Shown: positions 45,220 through 56,859, counted from the first letter of the stretch. The stretch: 64,000 nucleotides of DNA from Hydnum rufescens UP504 (GCA_014904985.1 MU129103.1:21799-85798), one strand, 5' to 3'. Numbers and translations are program-made. The notes: generated from the sequence alone by a model not told the origin.

Positions 45220-46640
45220 CCAGTGAAGGATCCATGACTCAAAGGATCTAGATGAATCAGTGGCCAAGGCAATAAAGGAGCTGGATGGATCTCAGGAGAA
45301 TGGTTGGGATGGGCTTATCCTCCTCTGAGGAGAAGTCTATGTCCCACACAATCCCAAGTTACATCATGATATTGTCAAGGCTCATCATTACACTCCTGTT
45401 GCAGGGCACCCTGGTCAATGGAAGACAGTTGAGCTAGTCACTTGCAATTACTGGCAGCCAGGGATCACACAATACATTGCTGACTATGTATGGGGGTGTG
45501 ACAGATACAATTGCACTAAGACATTCCCCACAATGCCATTGGGAAAACTCCAAGCTAACTGAGTTCCAGACCATTGGTGGCAAGTTGTCACCACAGATTT
45601 CATCATAGGCCTCCCACCTAGTCAGGGATATAATGCAATTTGGGTAGTGGTTGATTGCCTCTCAAACCAGATGCATGCAATCCCAACTACAGATGAGGTT
45701 GACTCTGTAGGACTTGCTTGACTCTATCATGACCATGTTTGGAAGCATCATGGCTTACCTGAAGAGATTATCAGTGACTGGGGACCCCAGTTTGTATCCT
45801 CCTTCATGAAGGAACTTAATCATTTCCTTGGTATTCACACTTCCCTGTCCATGGCATATCACCCTCAAACTGATGGTCAGACAGAGCAAGTCAATCAGGA
45901 AATCAAACAATATCTATGCCTCTTCATCAATGAGAGGCAGGATGATTGGTTTGACTGGATGGCATTAGCAGAGTTCACCTACAATAATCACATTCACTCA
46001 GCCACCCAACACTCTCCTTTTGGACTTGATACTAGGCAACACCCATGCCTGGGAACAGACCCTACTTGGGAAACCTGCCTGGAGGCTGTTGATGAGTTTG
46101 TTTGTGAGTGCATGAAGCAAGCCACAAAAGAAGCCAAGTCTGCCCTTCACCAAGCAGCAAATGACATGGCATGCTTCTATGATGCTCACTGACAAACTGC
46201 ACCCAGTTATGAAAAAGGAGATAAGGTTTGGCTCAATACAGAGAACATTACAACAACATACCCTACCAAAATGTTCGATCACAAGTGGTTTGGTCCCTTT
46301 CCCATTGACAAAGTCATCTCACCATCAACATATCAGCTAAAACTCACCCAGAACTTCTAACAAGTCCATCCAGTTTTCCACATCAGCAAGCTCTGCCCAT
46401 TCATACCTGATCATATCCCTGAGTGACACCAACCCCCAGTACCCAAACCAGTCATTACAGCAAAGGGAGACACAGAATACAAGGTCAAGACAATCTTGGA
46501 CAGTTGTCTCTATTGTGCAAAACTTCAATACCTCATTAAATGGAAAGGCTATGGCCCTGAGGAAAATAGTTGGGAACCAGAGTCCAACCTTGGTAACTCT
46601 AAATGGCTACTCCTCACCTCATCATATTGCAACTGCTATC
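45220..46640 (+). pseudogene. Ty3 pol relic: integrase and chromodomain
   Basis: The C-terminal part of a Ty3 (chromovirus) polyprotein, broken by stops. In order: DGLILL linker, an HHCC-type zinc region (H...GHPGQW, then CDRYNC, about 45390-45510), and the integrase core (TTDFIIGLP with the first catalytic Asp near 45595). Next are HGLPEEIISDWGPQF with the second Asp, and AYHPQTDGQTEQVNQE with the catalytic Glu (about 45855-45905). Then EKGDKVWL, HPVFHISKL and a chromodomain YLIKWKGYGPEENSWEPE (about 46525-46580). Stops include TGA in the expected arginine contexts LA*LYHDH, YDAH*QTAP and IPE*HQPP. Protease, reverse transcriptase and RNase H are absent upstream, so the element is 5'-truncated. 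The chromodomain normally steers integration into heterochromatin. Confidence 0.9.
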
Positions 46641-46743
46641 TGGGATACCCTACCTTTCATGTGCTTTGAAAATCTTATGGAGGTCCCTCAACATGCTTTA
46701 TTTGACTGGACTCAAGGAAAACTCATTGTGATGCCAATTCCTA

Positions 46744-46755
46744 AAAGGGGGGTAA
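46744..46755 (+). other. Polypurine tract of the Ty3 element
   Basis: AAAAGGGGGGTAA directly precedes TGTCAGG, the typical primer site for plus-strand synthesis before a 3' LTR. Confidence 0.7.
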
Positions 46756-47509
46756 TGTCAGGATCAAATTGACATTTGCTTCCACTTGTGGACTTACCCA
46801 TCAGAGTATCATTCTTCATCAACTCTATCATATGGTGCCTACTTCTTCAAATGCTCTCATCTCCTCTCTCCCTCCATTCAGTCAGGGGGTTATTGTCATC
46901 ATTGCCATTATTGGCATTTCTCTTATTATTATTGCCCTTGTACTATTGGGCCTTGACCTGTGGGCTGTGGGCTGGGTAATCAACCAGTGGCAGCATTGGC
47001 AGCCTTGTCAGCACCTCTTATCCCCTTGCTCCCCATGCAAGTCAATGCAGTTGCCAATCCCGACTCCTCCTCCTACTCTGCCCCCATTCCCTGAATCCTC
47101 ACCACCCATCCCACTCACAGCTCCCTCTGCATCATTATGGTCCTTTGACACCTTTGGCATACCCAGGTGTACACTGCCTTAGAAGTATATGTGCTAAGTG
47201 GGATACATATGGAAGTTGGGGCATAGCCATGTGGAGGTGCACACAGGATTTGTAACATGGCTGTGTCAGCTTAGTGAGGCTTAGTGATGGTGGATGTGGA
47301 GGCTGTGTGCAGGAAGTAGTACTTATAGCCCTTTGTAGTGGGGGGATCATCAGTTTTGATCTCTCAGGACTCCAACTGCAATAGGTGCAAGACTTGTGCA
47401 TAGCTGGTGTGTGTTGCTGTATACTCAGGATTCCCACTGTGATAGCATGTGGTTAATTACTCTCTTTCCTCTTTCTGTTTCTGGCTTTGATCACAGTGTC
47501 ACCCTGACA
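46756..47509 (+). mobile_element. 3' LTR of the Ty3 element
   Basis: Starts TGTCAGGATC after the polypurine tract and ends TCACCCTGACA, giving inverted TGTCAGG/CCTGACA termini; length 754 bp. Internal open frames (for example 46769-47182) are probably incidental. The 5' LTR is not in the window. Confidence 0.7.
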
Positions 47510-48540
47510 CAAAAATCCTCAATGAACAGATTGGAAAGTTGAGTCAGAGCACTCTTGATGAAGTGCAGCTTCTGGCATACAAGTATGTGAGATTTGGAGC
47601 TGAAGACTGTTCTTTGACTGATTTAGTTTACAGTCACAATCTCTCCACCTTTAATTTTATCCTGCTTTTGTAATGTCCTTCATGCAGATGATCATGATAA
47701 GACCAAATCTACTGACATGGCCTGGTGGCAAGCCTGATACAATCAAGATCTCAAAGACTGGGTCATCACTGATAGGAAAGAAGATGAAGGCCAAGTTCAA
47801 AATGGGGCCTTCTTGATCTCCAGTCTAGGCATTGGTATTGATTTGGAAAAGTAAGTAGACTGGGTTGAAGCATCCAAGTTGATCTCAAGTTGAGCAAAAT
47901 CTAGACTTTGTGGTCAAGGCTTTGTTGTGGCAATTTACACTGCCAAAGACACTGGCATGTGACAAATGGAAGTGCTTGGGCCAGAGGGTACACACATCAT
48001 GGAATTGGTATTGCTATCATCACTTTGAACCAAGTCAACAGTGCCCTGGCAATTCAATGTGCCAAGAAGGAAAATGATAGAGGTCTTTGTACAGCTGGGG
48101 ATGTTCTCACAGATTTGGAAAAAAAGTGGGAAGGAAAAGTGAGTGCCACAAGCAAATGACCTCACACCATTGGTGAACTTGAACATTGTATTGAAAGGAT
48201 ACCATTTCCTCCTTTCTCCACCAACCCGATCCCTTGATCACCCTATATGTCAACAATCAGTATCTGTGTTGGCAATCCCCACTACATTGACTATCCCCAT
48301 ATCAGTCTCACCATCAGTACCTCAAAATTCTTTCCACAATTCCAAATAGGCTCCACTTCTTGGTACAAGGAGCTGAAGGTTCACCTTGAAGCATCTCATG
48401 CTGGGACGCAGGATGTTTCAGCCTTCCTTGCTGGGGGTTTAACTGCCATTTAGAATCATGTTTTCAGGGAAAAGGACCATCTGGCCCTTGAAAATAAAGG
48501 TGGGAATGATTGGGAGGAGGATTTGGTACAAAGTCTGAGG
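47510..48540. other. Decayed coding-like DNA, unidentified
   Basis: Fragments in several forward frames (for example SLGIGIDLEK near 47830 and WQFNVPRRKMIEVFVQ near 48050) look like an old protein-coding sequence full of stops. I cannot assign a family. Confidence 0.3.
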
Positions 48541-48543
48541 ATC

Positions 48544-48712
48544 AAGACCACCAAAGACAAAGACAACAAAGACAACAAAGACAACAAAGACAACAAAGAC
48601 AACAAAGACAACAAAGACAACAAAGACAACAAAGACAACAAAGACAACAAAAACAACAAAGACAACAAAGACAACAAAGATGATAAAGATGACAAAGATG
48701 ACAAAGATGAAA
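48544..48712 (+). repeat. GACAACAAA 9-bp microsatellite
   Basis: About 18 units of a 9-mer, ending in a degenerate GATGACAAA part. It would encode Asp-Asn-Lys repeats in one frame. Confidence 0.95.
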
Positions 48713-48715
48713 CTT

Positions 48716-49640
48716 AATACATAATGAAATCATAAGATCAAATGGAATATGAGTTGTATGAAGGACCAGACACACAAGTAAAGGCATACACAACTAGAGA
48801 AGCAGACAAGTAGACAAAGAGACAATGTTGGAACCAGGCAAGCTGAGAAAGGGACAATGGGATAATAGGAGAAGTAGACCTACACAACATGAGGATGGGC
48901 CAATGGGAAAGCTGGACATGGCAATGAATGGACAATGAAAGAAGTAGAGAAATAGACAAGGAGAGAATGGGACAATGGGACAAGGAGACAAGGAGACAAG
49001 GAGATGACAAGACAACTGTTGATGTAGACAAAGGTAGAAACTAGAAGAGTGGACAAGGGGACAGGGAGACAAGCAGAGGACAAGACAAGTGAAGGGCTGA
49101 AGAAGGAGACAAGTAGACAATGAGAGAAGATGAATTGAACAGAATTAAGGGGACCTGGAGGGAAGTAAAGAGAGAATGGGAGAAGGAAGAAAGAGATATT
49201 AAACAATGGACAAAGACAAGAGGGATGAAAGAAAGAGAGCATGGTGGGACTATGGGATAACTAGACAAGGGGATGAGGACACAAGGGGTTAAGAGAAGAA
49301 AAGTGAAGGAGAGGAGCAGAGAAGTAGACAATGAGAGAAGGAAAGAAGGATAGAACCAGAGGACAGGGAGAGCTAAAAGGAGAAGAAATAGAGGAGACAA
49401 GAAGGGAAGGAATGAGATGAGTAGATGAGTGGAGTAGTAGAGAGGAAGACAAAGAAAGGAAGAGAGAAGCAGAGATGAATAAAGCAGACTATGGGATAAC
49501 TAGAGAGGTAGATGTAAAGAACGAGAGAATGAATGAGATATGCAAGAAGTAATGAGGAAAGAATGAAAGAAGCATACAAGTGAAGAGGTGGAGGAGGAGA
49601 GAGGGAGGGAAATGGAGAAGGTAAGGGGAGGGGGGAACAA
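48716..49640 (+). repeat. Purine-rich strand-asymmetric tract
   Basis: About 900 bp of AGACAAG, GGAGAC and AGAGAATGG words with very few pyrimidine runs. The minus strand is a Leu/Ser/Pro-rich open frame in several overlapping frames, a compositional effect. It continues from the adjacent microsatellite. Confidence 0.7.
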
Positions 49641-49644
49641 TGAC

Positions 49645-50465
49645 ATTCCACCCAATGGTTAGCTGTACATGGAGTTCATTTGGAACAGAAGCCCCACCAG
49701 TCAGTGTGAGATCCCCAACAAGAACCATGTTGTTCTTCAACTTCTGTTTGTCAATGTGGTGAATCCTGTCACTGGAGGTGTCTTGGGTCCAGGCCACCTG
49801 CATCTCTATGACTATTGACAAGAACTGAATGAGACTTTGGAGGATGGCTGATATCCCTTAGTGTTTGGATCTATTTCAAATAATGATGCAGAGTCATGGT
49901 ATTCACAACCCCAGTTGGAGAAAAAAGGTCTATATCAAGCTCTCATGGTGTAGAGGAATGATTTGTGGGGCATCCACTATAAAGTAGAAGTAGATGCCAA
50001 GTTTCTGAACCAGATGATAAATGTTGGTCTACCTAATCAAGTCATGTCAATTATTCAATTTTGAACTTATGTATGTGCCAGCTATGAGACATATGGGTCT
50101 GGATGGATTATCACAATGGTGAGAGATGAGAATGATACAGATGATACAGAAGAATCACTTGAAATTGCAGAGTTGGGATATTTTTTATCAGGCCCGCACT
50201 ACCTAGTGGGAGGAGAAACAATTAGCATTAAAGTCTGCTTATATAGTTGTCATAACCCAGTTGAAAACAGAGGCTTATGAGGAGCTAATAGATCTGCAGG
50301 AATGGTGGTTGACCTACATAGCAAGTGAAAGACTGAAAGATGAAAGATGGAGGGTTCATGGCACTAGGGGGTGCAGTGACAATATCAAGTGAGGAATTGG
50401 ATGGACCACAAGATGATAAAGATGTTAGCTCAGTTCATAAGCACACAATATGAGATAAGGACAGT
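49645..50465. other. Decayed repeat DNA, unidentified
   Basis: Short coding-like fragments on both strands (for example VLVGDLTLTGGASVP on the minus strand near 49700). Probably transposon-derived; no firm family. Confidence 0.3.
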
Positions 50466-50468
50466 CCA

Positions 50469-50714
50469 ATGTATGAGAAAGAGATAGAGAGATACCTTGA
50501 AACTTTGCAAGTACCACCCCACATTAAAAATCAAAGATTGTTTATTTCAATGTCCAGGCAATTCTTTTTATACAAATATATGTTGTGGCAGCAGAATAAG
50601 AACAAGCTCCCATGGGGGGTGATCAGGGACAAATGCAAGAGACTTATGTGCTGCTGCACACAACAATTCAGGGCATATAGGAAGGGATCTGACATTCAAG
50701 AAGATAGCAGATAG
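50469..50714 (+). pseudogene. Possible Ty3 pol linker fragment
   Basis: KEIERYLETLQVPP, then FFLYKYMLWQ and WGVIRDKCKRL, follows the pattern of the RNase H-to-integrase linker of fungal Ty3 elements (a YL.TL helix followed by FF...LWR and an E.R/K-RL helix). No zinc region follows. This is a weak assignment. Confidence 0.35.
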
Positions 50715-50924
50715 GTTTTTCTGGCCCATCATGTGGGCTCAAGGTTGATCCCAGTAGGGCTGCTCAATTCTAAATCTGAGCTCACAGAACATTGAACATT
50801 TGAGAACAATGAATGATTTTTTTTGTCCCAGATCATTGCCATGGAAGCTTAGATAAGCAACCTCACACCTCAGGAAGTTCTTCTAGTGACAAGTCTCCAT
50901 CATGGTCAATTTCAGCAACCCAGC

Positions 50925-51030
50925 TGTTAAGGGTTGTTCAGGAGGTGATTATGAAATCAGGTCAAGTATGAAGGAGACCAAAGTATCATGGGTTGGGAGA
51001 GATTGGATGCCTCAAGGAGGTTAATGTTGA
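50925..51030 (-). mobile_element. LTR fragment related to the solo LTRs
   Basis: Begins TGTTAAGGGTTGTTCA like the LTR at 51288 and shares GTCAAGTATGAAGG-like sequence, then diverges. The far end is not identifiable. Confidence 0.5.
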
Positions 51031-51190
51031 AGGATTACATAACCCACCATAGAGGGCAGATTACATCAGCAAGCATGAAAAGGGACACTACATCAGCTGC
51101 CATATGCTATATTCCATAAGCTACTATATCTGGTAGATAGCCACCATATGTGGCAATATTACATAAGATGACATAAGCTGCCTCATTCAT

Positions 51191-51287
51191 ACAAGGAGGG
51201 CATCCATTCTGATGATTCTGACAAATGGTTGGAGGCTGCCCAAGTTGAGTACAAGGCCATAATGGGCAACAACACCTGGGACCTGGT
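51191..51287 (+). pseudogene. Ty1/copia pol relic, segment 1
   Basis: Encodes SDDSDKWLEAAQVEYKAI followed by NNTWDLV, the conserved start of the copia reverse transcriptase region. The frame continues at 51658 after a solo LTR. Confidence 0.8.
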
Positions 51288-51657
51288 TGTTAAGGGTTGT
51301 TCATAGTACAAGGAAATGATATGTAACCAGTGTCAAGTATAAGGGAGTTCATGGTGTGAGGATTATGTGAGGTTGCCAAGGATGAGAACATGAGAGAAGC
51401 AGAGCAAGGACTGATTTCTCAATGAGACTTAGTATGAGGGTATGAGAAAGATGATGGAGAGAAGGTCAACCAAATGAGATATATTCTTGATCTTCTAAAG
51501 AGGTGAGGATACAAGAGGTGGCTACTTATATACTAAGGATTGAGAAGGAATTACTAAGATAATTATTAAGCAGGGTGGAGGTGAGTACATGGCAGGATAT
51601 GTGGCACATACATGGAGGATAGGTCACATGATGAGGTTATGAGTATGACTTGTAACA
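51288..51657 (-). mobile_element. Solo LTR inside the copia relic
   Basis: 370 bp with TGTTA...TAACA ends and a perfect 5-bp duplication CTGGT (51283-51287 and 51658-51662). Minus orientation is inferred from the TATA-like box of the related copy at 59588. It splits the conserved W-D-L-V-P motif of the host copia element. Confidence 0.85.
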
Positions 51658-52259
51658 CTGGTCCCATTTCCAAAAGGCCAGAAAGCAGTTGGCTCTCAAT
51701 GGGTTTCCAAGATCAAGGAGAATGCAGATGGCTCTACTGAGAGGTACAAGGATCATCTTGTTGCCCAGGGTTTCTCCCAAAAACCCCACCTTCACATACA
51801 GGAACCTATGACCCTGTTGCCAAATTTGCCTCCCTCCATGCCATCATTGCCACAGATGTCTCCTCTGTTTTCCTAAATGGTGATCTTAAGGAGGAAATAT
51901 ACATGGCTCAACCAGAGGGGTTTATTCAAAAGGGGAAGGAGGGACTTGTCTGTTGTCTCAGGAAACCACTCTATGGTCTGAAGCAAAGCCCTTAGCAGTG
52001 GTACAGGAAACTCAATAGCTTTCATGGAGCTTGGTTTCAAGAGGATCCAATCTGATCACTCCCTCTTTGTGTGGGCTCAGAACAAGATTAACATCATCAT
52101 TCCAGTCTATCTGGATGATCTCTCCATTGCTTGCAATGACCAGGCCACCCAAGTCCATGTCAAGACTGAGCTTCAGAAATGGTTCAAGATGAGGGACCTG
52201 GGCAGTCTCTCCTATCTTATTGGAGTTCAAATAACTCAAGACTGCCCAGACCATAAAAT
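51658..52259 (+). pseudogene. Ty1/copia reverse transcriptase relic, segment 2
   Basis: Continues with PFPKGQKAVGSQWVSKIK, ERYKDHLVAQGF, FLNGDLKEEIYMAQPEGF, CCLRKPLYGLKQSP and the catalytic VYLDDL box, then LGSLSYLIGVQI. It uses three frames because of small indels (near 51800 and 52020) and has a stop after QSP, so it is inactive. It is interrupted at 52259 by a Harbinger element and resumes at 55742. Confidence 0.9.
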
Positions 52260-52430
52260 AGGGGGCTTCATGGTAGACAAAACTAAGACAAAACTGATGC
52301 AAAACTGGTGCAAAACTGGAGTCAGTTTTGATCAAGTTTTGATCTGCAGTTTTCAATCAGTTTTACTTTCTTGAAAAGGCCTTCATGGTAGCAAGCCCAG
52401 AACTGGCCTACAAGTGAGATGATTGTAACC

Positions 52431-54064
52431 ATGGCAGAGTGTGAATTGTGCTTTGTCATTGTACTTCACTCCCTCATGCTGTCCATCTCACCACATCAAA
52501 AGGTGATACTGGGGGTTCTAGACCATGCCAAATCTCTGCAGAAGCAGTATGTGGAATGTCTACATCATGTACACTCTAGCTCCATAACATCATGTTCTAC
52601 TGACAGTGAGTCCAACACATCTGCTGGCACATCCACAAGTTCCAGCAGCTCCAACACCTCAAGCCACTCCATCAGGACTGGTGGCAGTTCCATGTCCACA
52701 GCCACCTCCCTATTGAGTATGGATACCACTACAGACCTCAACGAGGTTCGAACCACTGCTCAACAATGGTACATGAGGTCAATGTGGCAAGTGTGTTTGT
52801 TCCTAATCATGCTCCTCTCCACCCAGGTTCTTTTCCCCCATGAAGTAGAGAAGGCCATGCAGCTTGGACTTGTTTTAATATTCTATAAAGAAGAGGACCC
52901 CTTCTGCTTTTGTTGCAACCTTTGTGTGACAGCCAAGGCCTTTGACACTCTCCTTTCACTTATTGGCAACAACCTCATTTTCTACAGTGCATCCAATGCC
53001 AAACAGCTCCCTATACCATATCAACTTGCTATTACACTTTATTGCTTTGGGCACTTTGGCATTGCTGCTGGTGTTGAAGTGGTTGCACAATGGGTGGGGT
53101 GTAGTGTCAGTGTTGTTGTAAAGTCCATGCATAGGGTGATGCTGTCATTCATCCCACTGCATGACTGAGCCATTCACTGGCCAAATAGCATGGAGAAGAA
53201 AGTGGCTGCAGATTGGGTGGAGTTGGTATTGTGTGCTGCATGGCAGCCAGGGTTTGCAATGGTGGACAGAACTCTCATCCCTCTTCACTGTAAGCCTGGT
53301 CATCATGGGGAACAATTCTTTGATCATAAGTGCAACTACTCACTCAGTCTCATGGTGTGTCATACTACCTGTCTCATCCTGGATAGGGTTTTCTCTCATT
53401 CTTTCTGATGTCACTGTTATTCTAGCTGGTCACAACCCCCAACCTGCACATAATAGACTACATCCTAGGGCCACCAGGCAGTGTCCATAATTCCATGTCA
53501 TTTCAAGAGTCTCACACATCAATTGAATCTGCTGCCCTTTTCCAGGAAGGGGAATGGCTATGGGCTGATTCTGCATATGGTCTGACATCCTGGTGTGTTG
53601 TGCCATATAAGCAGCCCCTTTCACTCATCCCAAGCAATCACCAGTTCAACTATCACTTATCTTGAGTATGTCTGGTATTCTTCATTTTGTTCTACATGTC
53701 TTTAACCCCTTCAGGTCCATATCTGCTCAGAGCATGCCATTGGACACCTTAAAGGACGGTTCCAGTCTTTGTGAGGCCTTAGGCAAAATATTAATTCTGA
53801 GACTGACTCCAAATGGGCTCTGGCATGGGTGAGGGTCTCTCTTATTATCCACTCACTTGTAATGCAGATTGAAGGTGGTGAAGAGGATGAGGATTTCTGG
53901 GCATGGGTACATGATGGGCTGGATGGTATAGCCAAGGAAGGTGATAGTGAGGTTGAAGGATTTATATGGAATTGGGAGCCAAGGACTTTGGGGGAGAGCG
54001 AAGGCCAGCTGAAGTGGCATCTAGTAAAGGAGGTGTTTTTTGAGGCACTATACCCAGAGTTGTG
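52431..54064 (+). pseudogene. Harbinger (DDE superfamily) transposase, inactivated
   Basis: Encodes a nuclease that would cut the terminal repeats. Conserved stretches: VTAKAFDTLLSLIGNN, LPIPYQLAITLYCFGHFG (helix-turn-helix region), GFAMVDRTLIPL with the first catalytic Asp (codon 53265), GHHGEQFFDHKCNYSL, then DYILGPPGSVHNS. There the second catalytic Asp is replaced by Asn (codon 53489). The Glu is kept in SEHAIGHLKG (codon 53730). Two short introns fit: 53355-53425 and 53666-53714. TGA stops at 53166, 53663 and 53772 occupy positions where Arg or a similar residue is expected. The start at 52431 is the first plausible Met. Confidence 0.8.
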
Positions 54065-54113
54065 AGGTACTCATTAACACATTTTAATTGCTCAAGCTTG
54101 GAGGGCATCTAAA

Positions 54114-55477
54114 CTACTGTGAGGGATGTGGATGGAATGGGTCCAGAGGAAATGGGTCAAATTCAGGACTACTGGGATAGGATGTACGGTCCACGAGAGG
54201 GGAAGCAGAACTACTGGAACCAGCAAGAGAATGGCTGAGCTCAGCAGTACAATATGCCAACTCTGCAAGCTTGATCTTGTGCTTCATGGCCATGCACTGG
54301 GCTTTTGCCTCAATCTTGGCCATATTCTCCATGTGCTGCTGATCAGCATCCCAACAAGTCTGTTCTTGGTCAGCATGTGTAGCTTCACTGAACTCAGCAA
54401 TTGGATCAGGCCATTTTGAACGAGGGTGGGGCTGAAGAGATTTTGTGCCTAAGATTTCTTCAGCCTTAACAGAAACAATGGACTTTGATGCAATCTGAGC
54501 CCTTTTCAGAACCACTTTGTAAGTTGAGAGAGGGGATTCTCCTTGAGCCTAGCTCTTTCAGCATGAGCCAATGGACACATTCTATGAGGCTAAACACACA
54601 CCTGGTCCTCATTCTTGCTATCTTCCCCAAGACTAATGGGCAGGGGCTCAAAGTCTGGGATATCATTGGCAGGGACATCATTGAGAGTATCAATGGCACT
54701 TAGAGTCGACACCAGTTCCTCAATATCTGCTGAAAGCTTTGCCGCCCTGGATGCTGAATTTGTGATGAGATGTGTCGTGTATCTTGGGATTTCACACCAC
54801 AGTGGATTGAGCTGATCCCACCAAGGGAAATCCTTGCGAATTTCATCTGAAAGAGTTAGTTATGACCAAAGGTATAAGGATCATAGAATCTCCACATACC
54901 CAGCATATTCACTATGTCTGAATCAGGAATAACTTGCTCAGGATCAAGTCTGACACCAGTTTGGCTTGTTTAGCTCTGCATATGTCTTCTGTAGTCTATT
55001 GAAAGTAGAAAGATGAGATAAGCAGCACAATGCCATCCACATGGTGTGAGAGGCAGCCAAATGTACTGTGAAATCCTTCCATTGATGGACTGGACATACA
55101 CTGAAGTATTTGAAATATATCTAGAGCACTCCACCTCCTCTGGAATATCAAAGATGGCAGCCACAAGCTGGCCATGATAAAACTTTTTGGGTTTCCCATT
55201 CATTATCTAAGTTATTAGTAGCAGATGTCCTATAGTATACCTGTGAAGGACACACCTTCTTGCGGTCTTCATCTTTGGCATTCTTGACTGAATCACTGAA
55301 GAGCTTGATACAAAAATCTGGGTTTTCAAAGAGGTGTGCCACTAGGTGGTCAGTCCAATGCTGGTTACCAGGGGACCCCCAGAGAACTTTGAAAGATGAA
55401 GATGACTCCTCTGCAGCAGCAGCTTTGAGAGATGACTTCTTGATACATGAAGCCTTGGGAACAAGGGTTGCCTCCAA
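54114..55477 (-). pseudogene. Harbinger second protein (Myb/SANT-like), decayed
   Basis: A minus-strand gene converging on the transposase. The N-terminal part (55477-55200) has a Ser-rich start, then WTDHLVAHLFENPDFCIKLF, a trihelix-like DNA-binding pattern. Further segments are DEIRKDFPWWDQLNPLW (about 54790-54845) and a C-terminal coiled-coil-like QHMENMAKIEAKAQ (about 54300). Introns or frameshifts separate these. In this superfamily the Myb-like partner imports the transposase and binds the ends; that role here is inferred. Stops and frame changes suggest it is inactive. Confidence 0.65.
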
Positions 55478-55741
55478 ATCTTATTTGCCTTCCTTTTTCC
55501 CATAAGGACTAGAGTTGAAAGTAAGGAGCACAGAGGGAAATCTAGTGGAAATGAACTGTACAGTTGGAGCAGAGTTTGAGAGTGGGAAAACCTGGTGCCT
55601 GGCCCAGTTTCAGTTTTTCAAAACTGGCAGTTTTGCCTCTCTTGGGTCTCTAGAGGCCCAAGACAAAACTGCCAGTTTTGTGTCAGTTTTGCCAAGATTT
55701 TCCAGTTCTGCTCCAGTTTTCTTACTGTGAAGCCCCCTAAT

Positions 55742-55905
55742 GTTCTTCTCCCAACAAAAGCACATCCATGACATTGTGGAACATTTCCACCAATCCCATG
55801 CTCATCCTGTCTCCATGCCTCTTGATTCCAACATCCACCTCTCCAAAGACCTGTCTCTCAAGACTCCTGATGAGGTTGAATACATATTGATGCCAGGATT
55901 GAGAC
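55742..55905 (+). pseudogene. Ty1/copia relic, segment 3
   Basis: FFSQQKHIHDIVEHFHQSHA, then PVSMPLDSNIHLSKD and TPDEVEYILMP, the usual region after the reverse transcriptase palm. It joins segment 2 in frame once the Harbinger element and one AAT are removed. Homology fades after about 55905. Confidence 0.85.
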
Positions 55906-55909
55906 CACT

Positions 55910-56190
55910 GGTGAGCAGAGCTTAGCCATACAATTAAGCCCAACCCAAACTGTCACTTCATCACAGGTTCTCTATATCTTGAGCATGTTATATTCATGCA
56001 GAAGCCCCTTTAACTTGTTTTCACATTACCAGGGCCATGACATGTTTGCCATCTACTTTGTTCTCATTGATCAACCAGCAAAATTTAGTCAATGGGACTT
56101 TGTGACTTTCAGACCCAGTGGGCCAGCTGAGCATGAGGTTGAAGAGGCTAAGAGTTCATCAGGTGGTCATGACAATATAATTCACCAGTG
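55910..56190. other. No gene recognised
   Basis: Degraded sequence between the copia relic and the next MITE. Confidence 0.3.
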
Positions 56191-56200
56191 ATTGGGCAAG

Positions 56201-56848
56201 TATGGATGCCTTTGGTCTGGTTTAAACCTACAGAACCTGGGTTTAAACCTAAACCAGACCCAGGTCTGGTTCCATTCAGGTCAGGTTCAGGTTTTGCCCT
56301 TGCCTGGAATCCAAAAACCAGTCTGAAACCAGGTTTAAACCTGAACCTGAAAAGTAGGGTGTAGCTTCCATTCCATGTAAATTGACCATGATTCTGGCAC
56401 CAAATCTGGCAATTTACACATGTGACTATAGTTCTGGAGTCAGAAGTCACATGACTCAGCAATCAAATGAGGTAATTGGTGCAGGTCACAAGTCACATGA
56501 CAGAATGTAGTGACTAAATACCATCTCTAGAAGATGTGTGAGCAATAAATTGAAGTGAAAGGGGGCTAGGAAGGAGATGTGGACCTAATGCAGGATGTAA
56601 AGGGAGTGGCAGAGGCAGAGACTTGAGCAGAGGGTGTAGATATTCTATAGTACCCCCTGAAAATGTTGGCTCTCCCCATAGCTCAGGTTTGAGGTTTAGA
56701 CCAGGTTTAAACCTGAACCTGACCTGAATGGAACTGAACCTCAGGTCAGGTTCAGGTTTTGCCCTCATGGGTGATTTCAGGTTCAGGTATGGTTTAGGTT
56801 TGCCCAAAATAGGAAAAACTGAACCAAAACTGAACCTAGGCATCCATA
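56201..56848. mobile_element. hAT-like MITE, 648 bp
   Basis: Termini TATGGATGCCT and its inverted form AGGCATCCATA, with an 8-bp duplication TGGGCAAG (56193-56200 and 56849-56856). Subterminal repeats AGGTTCAGGTTTTGCCC and GGTTTAAACCTGAACC in both orientations are shared with 37312-37985 and with fragments near 58800 and 60300. Non-coding. Confidence 0.8.
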
Positions 56849-56859
56849 TGGGCAAGCTT

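Larger units (their letters stand above)
52260..55738. mobile_element. Harbinger-type DNA transposon nested in copia
   Basis: A 3479-bp element with termini AGGGGGCTTCATGGTA and, inverted, AGGGGGCTTCACAGTA. It is flanked by AAT (52257-52259 and 55739-55741), matching the 3-bp duplications of this superfamily. Subterminal regions are packed with CAAAACTG and its complement (52285-52370 and 55605-55720). It holds two convergent genes: a DDE transposase (plus) and a Myb/SANT-like second protein (minus), the usual pair. Both are damaged. Confidence 0.85.

Noticed and set aside
48456..49821. Leu/Ser/Pro- and Cys-rich minus-strand frames
   Set aside because: Complements of the microsatellite and purine-rich tract; several overlapping frames are open at once.
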